Positions 18,301 through 25,954 of a stretch of DNA of 64,000 bases are shown here, piece after piece. The notes under the pieces were generated by a model. It was not told where the DNA came from. It was given only the letters and a program-made list of their open reading frames with translations, and did not search any database. The translations under genes and the position numbers were made by a program. The number at the start of each line of letters is the position of its first letter. Position 1 is the stretch's first letter. The DNA is from Anaeromusa acidaminophila DSM 3853 (GTDB taxonomy: Bacteria > Bacillota > Negativicutes > Anaeromusales > Anaeromusaceae), in assembly GCF_000374545.1 (NCBI RefSeq), contig NZ_KB894583.1, positions 62,001 to 126,000 on the forward strand, in the 5' to 3' direction.

Positions 18301-18501
18301 GAGCGGACGCAGCTTGTTAATTCTATCATTCACTTGGCGCATTCCATGGGCTTATTGGTAGTGGCGGAAGGCGTGGAGTTGGCTGAACAGCGTCAGTGCT
18401 TGCTGGAAATGGGCTGCGATTACCTGCAGGGCTATCTCTTCAGTAAGCCTGTGCCGGAAGCAGAGGCCCTGGCTTTGCTGCCAGGAAGCACGGAAGGTTG
18501 A
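15394..18501 (+). CDS. Membrane sensor with HAMP, GAF, GGDEF and EAL domains
   Basis: A 1035-residue cyclic-di-GMP enzyme. Order of parts: transmembrane helix (about 9-30), extracellular double-Cache-like sensor (about 35-300), second helix (about 313-332), HAMP (about 333-385), coiled coil (about 388-450), GAF (about 455-610), GGDEF (about 620-770, with RIGGDEF intact) and EAL (about 790-1030). The EAL domain keeps EALLRW, LDDFGTGYSSL and KIDKTF. Both catalytic sites look intact, so it could make and break cyclic-di-GMP; which activity dominates is unknown. AGGAGGAGCCGC precedes the ATG. It is monocistronic. The signal is probably a small molecule at the Cache domain. Confidence 0.93.
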   Translation: MTIFGTIRSQLVLFTSVIVVLTLASTLYLSYYFMAEEYESTMQQTNYQMAHSLADNIGLFMQNAYNVNSLLAKSPTVLDGNREKQKQLLQETTRQYPFFQLLAVTSLEGEQLARSSGPSANRAERPWFKKFMAQKQPYVSDTYYSLTTEAPITTIVHGISQDGQLRAILMADIEVSKLQDLVESFNSGAGSYAYLLDGNGGVIAHPDRRQVNELYNYRTQRKSELVRDGTGRLITDAKNNEVVSEESFVLPAGLESIVNTVLQGESGVASYEEKDGDEYLCAYRSIPMPGLSAPWSLIVVQKKSAAMAFIKDVSLRNLLLGSWVLLLSLWLTWWLARKFSRPIKKLVEATRQVSGGDLSVRLPVHKGNELGEMAGNFNRMIDSLAQYQGQLEVLVERRTQDLGAANQELLAMNEEALEHNERLALLNDSLAEEVAVRKKAEEEVLRRERQYRAVTALLTRPLTDVQELFEVILDNAMYLVDSPDGYISLYEEKTPGFRMCHSRGAYLPFLHEVQPLATGMEGLVHDQKELLYVPDYASFTGRVDDPRLMDLKSVIMLPLIQDGEVRGVLTISWRQEHIVHKEDVATLQQFADLALVALERLKVQEKMHRLAYFDGLTGLPNRENLKEKLTQCLLEEPQMGALFFIDMDELKDINDHFGHSIGDEVICAASRQVYEALKRDCYIARIGGDEFVAVVPGANMNAAVKMAEDLVSNLYRDYEVSTGKLRLSASVGVVLYPEDGENMEELLRKGDLAMYAAKRAGRNCWCFYERMLLEQTDQKIWLAAGLRQALEAGELRLFYQQQVRVSDGEIIGFEALLRWIHPEKGVIAPDVFIPFAEQSGWIVPIGRWVLKEACAFAARLAASGRGNVRVAVNISARQLMEYGFVEFVDECIAEAGISVKQLELEITESVLIEEMAENIEKLWRLRAHGLLLSLDDFGTGYSSLTYLNNLPVHTLKIDKTFIKTLGEDGERTQLVNSIIHLAHSMGLLVVAEGVELAEQRQCLLEMGCDYLQGYLFSKPVPEAEALALLPGSTEG

Positions 18502-18533
18502 ACAGGAATACGACACCGCTGGACGCGGTTAGG

Positions 18534-18566
18534 GTCGGTTGCGCCATGGACGGCATGGCAACCGAC
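18534..18566 (+). repeat. Bulged inverted repeat after the GGDEF-EAL gene
   Basis: gtcggtt pairs with aaccgac and, inside a two-base bulge, gccatg pairs with catggc. No T-run follows; it may be part of an inefficient terminator or an RNA end-stabilising hairpin. Confidence 0.5.
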
Positions 18567-18599
18567 GTCTGCTGTTTAAAGGGAGGGCCCGATGGTTTT

Positions 18600-18632
18600 T
18601 TGAACAAGAGAACCGGAGAATCGGAGGGGCCG
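18600..18632 (+). repeat. gaacaggagaatcggag-type repeat, copy 1
   Basis: ttgaacaagagaaccggagaatcggag matches the dispersed family also seen at 18758, 27996, 35811, 49908, 53434 and 58628. Here it lies about 100 bp beyond the stop of the upstream gene, in the same orientation. Confidence 0.65.
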
Positions 18633-18670
18633 CAAGAGGGTAGAAAACGGTATTTAGTGTAACGTAAAAT

Positions 18671-18713
18671 AAGCCGGTGAAATCCTTTGGTATCAGGATT
18701 TCACCGGCTTTTA
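18671..18713 (+). terminator. Intrinsic terminator between convergent genes
   Basis: aagccggtgaaatcc pairs with ggatttcaccggctt, with TTTT after it. It is the best candidate for the end of the GGDEF-EAL transcript. Confidence 0.85.
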
Positions 18714-18757
18714 GTATTTTATGTGTTGAGGTTCAATTTCATATTTCCCAGCCTCAA

Positions 18758-18857
18758 CGTACCCTCACTCTACTCCATCTACTCCTGTTCAAAATCGTTG
18801 CCCCAGTACTCCTCTTGTGTACCCTCACGTGACTCCGATTCTCTTGTTCAATCCTCG
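18758..18857 (-). repeat. gaacaggagaatcggag-type repeat, copy 2 (two units)
   Basis: On the minus strand, immediately after the exonuclease stop codon, there is gattgaacaagagaatcggag..gagggta, followed by a second, looser unit ending gaacaggagtaga..gagggta. Same family as copy 1. Confidence 0.65.
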
Positions 18858-19610
18858 TTACTTCAGTTCTAGCCCTACCGGGCAGTGATCGCTGCCTAGG
18901 ATTTCGGAGTAAATCATCGCTTCTTTGATTTGAGCCTGCAAGCGGTTGGAGACGAGAAAATAGTCAATACGCCAACCGACGTTGCGGTCGCGAGCTTTCA
19001 TCATATAGGACCACCAAGTATAAGCGTTTTCACGGGCCGGATAGAGGTAGCGGAAGGTATCTGTGAATCCTTCCATTAGCAGTTCGCTCATTTTGCCGCG
19101 CTCTTCATCGGTGAAGCCGGCATTACGTCGATTGCTTTTAGGATTCTTAATGTCGATTTCTTGGTGGGCGACGTTGATGTCGCCGCATAAAATGACTGCT
19201 TTTTCGGCATCCAGCGAAGCTAGGTAGCGCCGGAAATCGTCTTCCCATTGCATGCGGTAATCTAACCGCGCCAATTCGCGCTGTGAGTTGGGCGTGTAGA
19301 CATTGACCAGGAAAAAATCCGGGTATTCCAAGGTGAGTAGGCGGCCTTCCTGATCATGCTCTTCCTTATTCATCCCTAAGCGCACGGAAAGCGGCGTATG
19401 ACGAGTAAAGACGGCCGTGCCGGAATAGCCTTTTTTGACGGCGCTGTTCCAATATTGCTCGTACCCAGGGAAATCCAGTTCCGCTTGATGGGGCTGCATT
19501 TTTGTTTCTTGCACGCAGAAGAAGTCGGCGTCGCTTTGCTGAAAAAATTCGCTAAAGCCTTTGCCGAGGCAGGCGCGCAGACCGTTTACATTCCAAGAGA
19601 TGAATTTCAT
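18858..19610 (-). CDS. xthA: Exodeoxyribonuclease III
   Basis: A 250-residue endonuclease/exonuclease/phosphatase-fold enzyme for base-excision repair: AP endonuclease and 3'-5' exonuclease. All signature segments are present: MKFISWNVNGLRA at the N-terminus, CVQETKM (catalytic Glu near residue 36), CGDINVAHQEIDIKNPKSN in the middle, and GSDHCPVGLEL at the C-terminus with the catalytic Asp-His. Length is that of the bacterial ExoA group. ATG is preceded by AAGGAG. An OsmC gene lies just upstream (10 bp) on the same strand, so the two likely share a transcript. Confidence 0.95.
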   Translation of the reverse strand: MKFISWNVNGLRACLGKGFSEFFQQSDADFFCVQETKMQPHQAELDFPGYEQYWNSAVKKGYSGTAVFTRHTPLSVRLGMNKEEHDQEGRLLTLEYPDFFLVNVYTPNSQRELARLDYRMQWEDDFRRYLASLDAEKAVILCGDINVAHQEIDIKNPKSNRRNAGFTDEERGKMSELLMEGFTDTFRYLYPARENAYTWWSYMMKARDRNVGWRIDYFLVSNRLQAQIKEAMIYSEILGSDHCPVGLELK

Positions 19611-19620
19611 AACAGGCTCC

Positions 19621-20034
19621 TTAGGCTTCGGTATAAACGAAGGTAATAGATTTTTTCAATTCTGGATGAAGGCTGTTGAAAACGGGGCATTCTTTTGCGG
19701 TTAATTCCAGAATTTTACGCTCTTTCGGGCTGTATTGATTGTGGGGCAGCGTGATGGTTGTGATCAATTCCACTACGCGGCGGGGATTGACGCCCATCAC
19801 CTTTGTGGTTTCGATTTGCGCGCCTTCCACGGTAAAACCATGTGTCTGCGCGGCGATGCCCATAATGGTTAAAACGCAGCAACCGTAGGCGGTGGCTAAG
19901 AGATCGGTTGGCGAGAAAGCTTCCCCTTTGCCATGGTTGTCTACGGGGGCGTCCGTGAGAATTTTGGCGCCGGATTGAAGATGCGTTGATTCGGTACGCA
20001 GACCGCCGAGATAGGTGGTTTTTACAGTTGCCAT
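19621..20034 (-). CDS. OsmC family peroxiredoxin-like protein
   Basis: A 137-residue OsmC/Ohr-type protein, a thiol peroxidase fold that reduces organic hydroperoxides. The conserved cysteines are in AYGCCVLTIMG (near residue 51-52) and in AKECPVFNSL (near residue 116); GKGEAFSPTDLLA precedes the first. This is the YhfA-like branch of OsmC proteins. ATG 20034 lies 11 bp after GGAGG; a TTG three codons upstream is too close to the site. It is divergent from an old yellow enzyme gene, and both may respond to electrophile or peroxide stress. Confidence 0.9.
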   Translation of the reverse strand: MATVKTTYLGGLRTESTHLQSGAKILTDAPVDNHGKGEAFSPTDLLATAYGCCVLTIMGIAAQTHGFTVEGAQIETTKVMGVNPRRVVELITTITLPHNQYSPKERKILELTAKECPVFNSLHPELKKSITFVYTEA

Positions 20035-20075
20035 AGGTAACAAAGCCTCCTCAAAATAAAAATGACTCTGAAAAG

Positions 20076-20104
20076 AGGTATTCTATCTGCAATGGAGAAT
20101 ACCT
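20076..20104. promoter_or_regulatory. Palindrome in the divergent osmC/namA intergenic region
   Basis: aggtattct and agaatacct form a perfect 9-bp inverted repeat with an 11-bp spacer, located between two divergent stress-type genes. A shared operator for a dimeric regulator is likely; tattct recurs near 20133. Confidence 0.55.
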
Positions 20105-20168
20105 GCAAGAAAGAGAAGAATAAGTATTCTTTGATTATTAATATTGGAACGCTCAAGGAGGGGATTTT

Positions 20169-21182
20169 ATGTTATTTACACCGTATGCTCTTGCTAATTT
20201 AGAGCTGAAAAATCGTATCGTCATGCCGCCTATGTGCATGTATAAAGCCGCTGCGGACGGCAAAGTAACCGACTGGCACCTTATACATTACGCCAGCCGG
20301 GCCGTTGGTCAAGTGGGCTTGATTATCGTAGAAGCTACGGCAGTAGAAGGGCGGGGGCGCATTTCTGCGCAAGATTTGGGCCTTTGGGAGGACGGACAGA
20401 TTGAGGGGATGAAGAAGCTGACTGCTGCCGTCCATGCTCAGGGAGGAAAAATCGGCGTGCAGCTGGCTCATGCAGGCCGTAAAAGCACAGTGCCCAACAG
20501 TGTGCCTGTGGCTCCGTCAACGCTGCGTTTTGATGAAAGCTGCCAATGCCCGCAGGCGTTAACAGCTGAAGAAATTGGCGAGGTCGTCACCGCTTTTGGA
20601 GCGGCTGCGCGGCGCGCCATAGAAGCTGGTTTTGATTTGATTGAAGTGCACGGAGCTCATGGGTATTTGATCAATGAATTCCTGTCGCCTTTGACCAATT
20701 TGCGGACCGACGCCTATGGAGGGAGCGTGCTGAAACGGGCCAAACTTCTCCAAGACGTATTGGCGGAAGTCCGACGGGCGGCACCGGCCGGGTATCCGGT
20801 AGCAGTGCGGGTTTCTGCCGAGGAATACCATCCGTTGGGAAATACGCCGTCGGTAGTGGCGGACATGCTTAATTTGGTAAAAGACATAGGGATTGATTTG
20901 GTCAATGTCAGTTCCGGAGGCGTGATTCCTGTCCAGCCTAGAGCGTATGCGTCGTACCAAATTCCCCTAGCGTTGACTATTAAAGAGCAGACTTCTTTGC
21001 CTTTATTAGCTGGGGGGCTGGTGACACAGGCTGTGCAGGCCCAGCAAATTTTAAAGGCTGGCGCGGATTTGGTGTATCTGGGACGAGCGCTGCTGCGGCA
21101 GCCCTATTGGGCGCTTCAGGCGGCGCATGAGTTGCAGCAAGAAATTGAATGGCCGGAACCGTATGTGAGAGGGAAATTTTAG
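20169..21182 (+). CDS. namA: NADPH dehydrogenase, old yellow enzyme family (YqjM/NamA-like)
   Basis: A 337-residue FMN enzyme that reduces the C=C bond of unsaturated carbonyl compounds using NADPH. It is of the short, YqjM-like class: MPPMCMY (with the active-site Cys near residue 23), GLIIVEATAVEGRGRIS, QLAHAGRK, EVHGAHGYLINEFLSPLTNLRTDAYGGS and the C-terminal DLVYLGRALLRQPYW for FMN phosphate. AAGGAGGGG precedes ATG 20169. It is divergent from the osmC-xthA pair and ends in a hairpin shared with the convergent peptidase gene. Confidence 0.93.
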   Translation: MLFTPYALANLELKNRIVMPPMCMYKAAADGKVTDWHLIHYASRAVGQVGLIIVEATAVEGRGRISAQDLGLWEDGQIEGMKKLTAAVHAQGGKIGVQLAHAGRKSTVPNSVPVAPSTLRFDESCQCPQALTAEEIGEVVTAFGAAARRAIEAGFDLIEVHGAHGYLINEFLSPLTNLRTDAYGGSVLKRAKLLQDVLAEVRRAAPAGYPVAVRVSAEEYHPLGNTPSVVADMLNLVKDIGIDLVNVSSGGVIPVQPRAYASYQIPLALTIKEQTSLPLLAGGLVTQAVQAQQILKAGADLVYLGRALLRQPYWALQAAHELQQEIEWPEPYVRGKF

Positions 21183-21195
21183 AAAAGCGAATTAT

Positions 21196-21229
21196 AAAAA
21201 CGACCATGCTGCTTAGCATGGTCGTTTTT
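21196..21229. terminator. Bidirectional terminator overlapping a coding end
   Basis: aaaaacgaccatgct pairs perfectly with agcatggtcgttttt. On the minus strand it overlaps the last codons and stop of the M20 peptidase gene (stop at 21213-21215), so the same bases are coding and terminator. Confidence 0.88.
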
Positions 21230-22349
21230 GGTTACTTAGAACATCCCAGGCGCTCATAGCCATGGCTTTGGCGCCTACAAGGGCTCGTTTTTGGGCTGTA
21301 GCGGAACCGGCGGCTGCGGCGAAAGCGGTCGTGTGGGCGGTTAAGCCGTCCCCGATAGATAGTTCCGGGTGCAGTGTCGGCGCTACATGGCTGACGTTGC
21401 CTACATCGGTAGAGCCGCCAGCGTCGTTGGCCGGCAGATGCCGGACAGGCTCGCCTAGAAGACGCAGATTTTCCGCAAAATAAGCCGCAAGGTTAGCATC
21501 CTGGATAAGCTCCTTAAACAGCGGTTCATAGTGCTCTAGTGTTACGGTTGCGCCGGTGCCTGCGGCTATGCCGGATGCCAGGGCGCGAACGGCAGGGAGC
21601 ACTTCTTCTTCTAGGTAGTTGCTGGTAAGAGAACGGACCGTGCATTTCATCTCCGCTAGAGCGGGTACGATGTTAGGCGCGGCGCCGCCAGCGGTAATGA
21701 TGCCGGCAATGAGAGCCTGCTCGCCAAAGCGCAGCCGCAGTCCCTGCAGGCCCTGATAAAAAAGTACCAGCGTATCTAGGGCGTTGATGCCGCGTTCGAT
21801 GCGGCTGGCTACATGCGCTTCGCGGCCATGAAAGCGTACGCATAAGGGATGCGAAGCCAGCGACGTGCCGCCTAAGGTGGTTTCGTCGCTGGGATGAACA
21901 ATGAAAACGGCGTCAAAGTCGTTGAATACGCCAGCGTCAGTCAAAGCGATCTTGCCGCCTTGGGTTTCTTCCGCCGGGCAGCCGATAAAATAGGTTTGCG
22001 CGTGGTCTGTCGTTAACGCGGCGAAGGCAGTGGCTGCGCCAAAGCTCATGGAAGCGATTAAATTGTGCCCGCAGGCGTGGCCAAGACCAGGCAGTGCGTC
22101 GTATTCGGCTAAAAAAGCGATTTTGGGACCGCGGTCGCCTCGTTTGGCAATAAACGCCGTGGAGAGACCGGCGACGCCTTGGGTTACGTGAAAGCCTTGT
22201 TTCTGGCTGGCGGCGGTCAAAAGACGCGCCGCTTCGTACTCTTCATTTCCCAGTTCCGGCCGTGCGTGCAAAGCCAGGCTGAGTCGGGTCATTTCCGCTT
22301 CCAGAGCGTCGACTTTTTGGCAAAGACGTTTTTTTTCTTCAGTAACCAT
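21213..22349 (-). CDS. M20 family amidohydrolase/peptidase
   Basis: A 378-residue zinc amidohydrolase of the M20D group, which includes aminoacyl- and p-aminobenzoyl-glutamate hydrolases and acyl-amino-acid amidases. Visible are HARPELGNEEYEAA (N-terminus), LAEYDALPGLGHACGHN with metal ligands near residue 92, CPAEETQGGK with the catalytic Glu pair near residue 127, and HPSDETT where a further ligand sits. It starts inside the end of the S66 peptidase gene (11-bp overlap) and is the last gene of the peptide-uptake operon, so it probably splits an imported peptide or amide in the cytoplasm. Exact substrate unknown. Confidence 0.88.
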   Translation of the reverse strand: MVTEEKKRLCQKVDALEAEMTRLSLALHARPELGNEEYEAARLLTAASQKQGFHVTQGVAGLSTAFIAKRGDRGPKIAFLAEYDALPGLGHACGHNLIASMSFGAATAFAALTTDHAQTYFIGCPAEETQGGKIALTDAGVFNDFDAVFIVHPSDETTLGGTSLASHPLCVRFHGREAHVASRIERGINALDTLVLFYQGLQGLRLRFGEQALIAGIITAGGAAPNIVPALAEMKCTVRSLTSNYLEEEVLPAVRALASGIAAGTGATVTLEHYEPLFKELIQDANLAAYFAENLRLLGEPVRHLPANDAGGSTDVGNVSHVAPTLHPELSIGDGLTAHTTAFAAAAGSATAQKRALVGAKAMAMSAWDVLSNQKRPC

Positions 22350-23301
22350 TAGCAGGGGCCTCCTCTAAAGCGGCTTCCGTTAGGACCAGGCCGGCTTGCG
22401 GCGACATCGTAGCTTGGACGCCCAAAGGCAGCGTAAGTTTGTCCGGCGTATGTCCAAAGGAAACGTCGCACAGTACCGGCTTGCTTAAAGAGCCAAGGCG
22501 TTCGCGCAGCACATCGGCGGTGCGCTGACCAGGAGGGTCGTCTTCGCTGTCGCAGTTGCTGCAGACGCCCATGACAATGGCTGCCGCCGCCTGCAGCTTG
22601 CCTGCCAGGTGCAACTGCGTCAGTAGCCGGTCCAGACGGTATGGCGCTTCGCCTACTTCTTCCAAACAAAGAATACGTCCGGCAGTATCCAGCTCATACG
22701 GCGTGCCCAAGGTGGCGGCGATCAGGCTTAAATTGCCCCCGCATAGAGGGCCGGACGCTTCGCCGGGAACCAGAAAAAAAGGAGCTGCTCCGGCAGTTGG
22801 CTCAGGCAGCTGGCCGAGCGGTCTCGTGCTGCTGAGAGCCTGGAGGGCGTGTTTGCAAGTGAATGGAGACCGTGGCTCTCGGCCAAAATCTGAAGCCGCC
22901 ATAGGGCCGTGAAAGGTCACCAGGCCGCAACGCTGTTGCAGCACTGTGTGCAGCGCGGTAATGTCGCTGTAGCCCATGAATACCTTGGAATGGCGGCTGA
23001 TCAGTTCGTAATCTAGCTGCGGCAAAAGGCGCATACTGCCATAGCCGCCGCGTACGCAGAGAATGCCTGCAATGCTAGGATCGGCAAAAAACGCATGCAA
23101 ATCGGCAACGCGTACAACATCATCACCGGCGCAGATGCCCTCGGTATAGGCTGCGCTTTTTCCCAGGCGGACCGCAAAGCCCTGCGACTGCAGCCAGCGT
23201 ACGCCCTGCTCCAATTCCTCTGCGTTTCCGGGACTGGCCGGCGCCAAAAGCCCGATCGTATCGCCCGGGCGCAATGGTTTGGGTTTGATTAGTGATTTCA
23301 T
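22339..23301 (-). CDS. S66 family LD-carboxypeptidase (LdcA/YkfA/MccF type)
   Basis: A 320-residue serine peptidase of family S66, which removes the terminal D-alanine from cytoplasmic muropeptides or, in MccF, cleaves microcin C. Landmarks: LRPGDTIGLLAPAS (N-terminus), GILCVRGGYGSMRLLPQLDY with the nucleophile Ser about residue 108, FMGYSDITALH, and GGNLSLIAATLGTPYEL. The catalytic Glu and His lie in LCLEEVGEAPYRLDR and in SFGHTPDKLTLPLG. No signal peptide, so cytoplasmic. In Bacillus subtilis the homologue YkfA sits in a dipeptide-transport operon used for cell-wall peptides; the context here is similar. Confidence 0.9.
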   Translation of the reverse strand: MKSLIKPKPLRPGDTIGLLAPASPGNAEELEQGVRWLQSQGFAVRLGKSAAYTEGICAGDDVVRVADLHAFFADPSIAGILCVRGGYGSMRLLPQLDYELISRHSKVFMGYSDITALHTVLQQRCGLVTFHGPMAASDFGREPRSPFTCKHALQALSSTRPLGQLPEPTAGAAPFFLVPGEASGPLCGGNLSLIAATLGTPYELDTAGRILCLEEVGEAPYRLDRLLTQLHLAGKLQAAAAIVMGVCSNCDSEDDPPGQRTADVLRERLGSLSKPVLCDVSFGHTPDKLTLPLGVQATMSPQAGLVLTEAALEEAPANGY

Positions 23302-23422
23302 CGTTTTAAACCTTTCTATAGGTAAATGGTTATGGAAAATATGGTGACGATCACGCGGAGTAACGGAGAACGACCAGAGAAAAATATTACTTCTATTCTA
23401 ATTTGTGCCCCAAGAAAGCCGA

Positions 23423-23561
23423 AAATTTAATGAGTGCTCTGCTCAAATGAGGATTATTTTCGGCAGGCGAGGAAGAAAACACAGGCATAGCGGCGCTCTG
23501 CCGAGGATTTCTGACGATGTATGACGGAAAAAAGACCATTTTAGCGTGAGATACGAATAAA
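23423..23561 (+). mobile_element. MITE-like dispersed element, copy 1 of 3
   Basis: About 140 bp shared with 30088-30234 (inverted) and 49986-50132. The best-conserved core is aggcatagcggcgctctgccgag followed by tttctgac and ggaaaaa; the outer ends (aatttaatgagtgctctgc on the left, gcgtgagatacgaataaac on the right) form a weak inverted repeat. It carries no gene. It lies inside the peptide-uptake operon, between the binding-protein and LD-carboxypeptidase genes, and may affect read-through. Confidence 0.7.
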
Positions 23562-25154
23562 CTAGCGGTTTTCTAAGTAAGCATTTTTAAAGTCCGCTAG
23601 GCCCAGCACTGACCAGGAGACGCCTTGCAGGCGGGGGCTGGCTACATAGGGCTGGGTGGTGTAGTAAATAGGCAGGATGACAGCATCATCAAGGAGAATC
23701 TGCTCCGCTTCGTGCATGGCCGCCATGCGGCGCGCCGGATCAAGGGCGCTTTGCGCTTCTTCAATCAATGCATTGTAGCGGGGATTTTGGTATTTGGCGT
23801 CATTCGTGGCGTCCTTAAAAACGTCCAAAAAGGTCATGGGGTCGGCGTAGTCGCCAATCCAGGAAGCTCGGGCGATTTGGAACTCGCCGCGCGTGCGGGA
23901 CGCCAGAAAGACTTTGGATTCCTGATTGGTCAGGGTGACAGTGACGTCCAAGCTTTGCTTCCACATTTCTTGAGCGGCTTCGGCAATGGCTTTATGCATT
24001 TCGCCGGTGTTGAAAAGGAGCGTGACTGGCGGCATCGCATTTCCATAGCCTGCTTTTTGCAGCGCTGTTTTGGCGGCGGCTGCGTCTTCGCGGATTAGGT
24101 CGCCGCCTTCTTGGCGAAAATCAAGGCCGGTAGCCGGATTGGTCAGGCCCGGAGGAACCCAGGCGTAGGCCGGGAGTTTGCCTCCTTTGACTACTTGGGT
24201 AATGAGAGCTTGCCGCTGGAAGGAAAGCGCAAAGGCGCGGCGCACTTCCACACGATCAAAAGGCGGGGCCTGGGTATTGAACACATAATAATACAGGCCC
24301 AGATAAGGGGCGATGCGCAAGAGGCCTTCTTTTTGCAGGCGATCATGCTCTACAACCGGCGGTTCGACCATCATGTCCGCTTGGCCGGTTTCCACCAGCG
24401 TCAGGCGGGTGGCCTGGGCGTCCACGATGGGCCAGTACATGCCGTCCAGACGAATGGAGACGGCATCGCGATAGTAGGGGTTTTTGGCGAAGGACAAGCT
24501 GCCGTGATGCACCCAGCCGGTCAGGCGGAAGGGGCCGTTACCGATAAGCGTTTCCGCTTGGGAAGACCAGCTTTCCGGCGCCTTTTCGATGCTGGCGCGG
24601 TGGACGGGATAAAAAGCATGGAACGAAGCCAAGCTGAGAAAGTAAGCCGTAGGTTTTTCCAAGGTGACTTCCAGCGTGTGCTCATCCAAAGCGCGGACTC
24701 CGACTTCTTCCGGGGCCGCTTCTTTCTCATTGAAGGCTTGCCCGTTCTTCAGCGCGTACAGCATGTAGGCGTTTTCTGAAGCCGTCTCCGGGTCCAAAGC
24801 GCGTCGCCAGGCATAGACGAAATCGTGAGCACTTAGCGCTTCTCCATTGGACCAGCGGGCATCCGGGCGCAGATGAAAGGTGTACCGCAGGCCGTCAGCG
24901 GAAATTTCCCATTGCGTTGCCACGCCGGGAAGAGGCCGGTCTTTGGCGTCGAGACGGGTCAAACCTTCAAAAAGCTGCAGCTCGGCCAAGGATTCCGGGA
25001 TGGCCGTAGATTTAGCCGGATCTAAAGTGGCCGGCTCGGCTTCTAATACATAGCGCAGGGTATTTTCTGATTGCTGCGGTTGGCGGCTGCAGCCGGTTGC
25101 GGTTAAAGCGAACAGCAGCAGAAGTACAGCAAGAAGGCGCAAGGAGATAGGCAT
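23562..25154 (-). CDS. Peptide ABC transporter substrate-binding lipoprotein (OppA-like)
   Basis: A 530-residue family-5 solute-binding protein. The signal ends in the lipobox TATGC (Cys near residue 22), and the mature part carries LRYVLEAEPATLDPAKS, then the family pattern GLTRLD, WSNGEALSAHDFVYAWRRALDP near residue 100. Such proteins bind oligopeptides of two to about five residues. The start ATG shares one base with the stop of the upstream serine hydrolase (taATG). Permease genes lie two and three genes upstream. The ligand is unknown, but the operon partners suggest D-amino-acid-containing peptides. Confidence 0.92.
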   Translation of the reverse strand: MPISLRLLAVLLLLFALTATGCSRQPQQSENTLRYVLEAEPATLDPAKSTAIPESLAELQLFEGLTRLDAKDRPLPGVATQWEISADGLRYTFHLRPDARWSNGEALSAHDFVYAWRRALDPETASENAYMLYALKNGQAFNEKEAAPEEVGVRALDEHTLEVTLEKPTAYFLSLASFHAFYPVHRASIEKAPESWSSQAETLIGNGPFRLTGWVHHGSLSFAKNPYYRDAVSIRLDGMYWPIVDAQATRLTLVETGQADMMVEPPVVEHDRLQKEGLLRIAPYLGLYYYVFNTQAPPFDRVEVRRAFALSFQRQALITQVVKGGKLPAYAWVPPGLTNPATGLDFRQEGGDLIREDAAAAKTALQKAGYGNAMPPVTLLFNTGEMHKAIAEAAQEMWKQSLDVTVTLTNQESKVFLASRTRGEFQIARASWIGDYADPMTFLDVFKDATNDAKYQNPRYNALIEEAQSALDPARRMAAMHEAEQILLDDAVILPIYYTTQPYVASPRLQGVSWSVLGLADFKNAYLENR

Positions 25155-25942
25155 TAGCATTCCTCCTGCAGCAGGGCGTCGTAGATAGCGCGGCCCATCT
25201 GGGCGATAAGCTGCAGCCCGTGGGCGTTGCTTTGCAGGCCGTCAGCGAAAATGCAGACAATATAGGGACCTGCAGGCAGGTACAAAACACCGCCGTCATG
25301 CTCGACGCCATCCAAGGTACCGGTTTTGTGGGCTAAAGATACGCTTTCCGGCAGATAGAAGGGGATTTTGTCGCGAACCTGCTGGGTTTTGAGAATGTTT
25401 AAAGCCAGCGCGGCGTAAGCAGGGGGTAGCCCTTGCGCATTAAGCAGAAGCTGATACAGCTTGGCCACGTCGGCTGCGGTCGTTTCATTTTGCAGACCTG
25501 CTTCGGCAGCGGCAAAATCCATCATGCGTCGCTGCAGGCGGGTATGGGAGAGGCCCAAGTCGCTCATCGTTTGGTTTACCGCCGCCATGCCTACTCGTTC
25601 AATGAGTGTGTTTGTAGCGGTATTGTCGCTGAGGGAGATCATCAATACGCACAAATCGCGGATGTTCAGGGGCAGAGACGGGTTCAACTCTTTTAAAATG
25701 CCGGCGCCGCCAACGCGGCAGGATGCGGAAGGAGCCAGCGGATCTTGCAGGCATAAGGTCCCTGCAGCCGCTTGGCGCAGAATTTCAAATAGGATGGGTA
25801 CTTTGATCATGCTGGCCGAAGGATAGATGAGATCCGGACGAAGTGAATAGACATTGCGTCCGTCGCCGTCGGTAACGACAACGCTCCAGCGGCAAGGACA
25901 GCTTGCGGCAAGTTGTTCTAGCTTTGTATGTAAGTGCTTCAT
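25154..25942 (-). CDS. Serine hydrolase, class A beta-lactamase fold, no signal peptide
   Basis: A 262-residue protein of the beta-lactamase2 family. The three catalytic motifs are present: SMIK (SxxK, near residue 44), SDN (near residue 105) and KTG (near residue 211). There is no signal peptide, so it should act in the cytoplasm, unlike true beta-lactamases and penicillin-binding proteins. The omega-loop Glu is not in the canonical ExxLN form. Sitting between permease and binding-protein genes, a role as an amidase or D-peptidase for imported peptides is more likely than antibiotic resistance. AGGAGG precedes the ATG. Confidence 0.85.
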   Translation of the reverse strand: MKHLHTKLEQLAASCPCRWSVVVTDGDGRNVYSLRPDLIYPSASMIKVPILFEILRQAAAGTLCLQDPLAPSASCRVGGAGILKELNPSLPLNIRDLCVLMISLSDNTATNTLIERVGMAAVNQTMSDLGLSHTRLQRRMMDFAAAEAGLQNETTAADVAKLYQLLLNAQGLPPAYAALALNILKTQQVRDKIPFYLPESVSLAHKTGTLDGVEHDGGVLYLPAGPYIVCIFADGLQSNAHGLQLIAQMGRAIYDALLQEEC

Positions 25943-25954
25943 GAAGAAAGCCTC

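Noticed and set aside
24111-24779. Open frame of 222 codons on the plus strand within the peptide-binding protein gene
   Set aside because: Shadow of the OppA-like gene; low-complexity composition and no start signal.
25154-25942. A true beta-lactamase (antibiotic resistance)
   Set aside because: No signal peptide and no canonical ExxLN omega loop; the operon is for peptide uptake.
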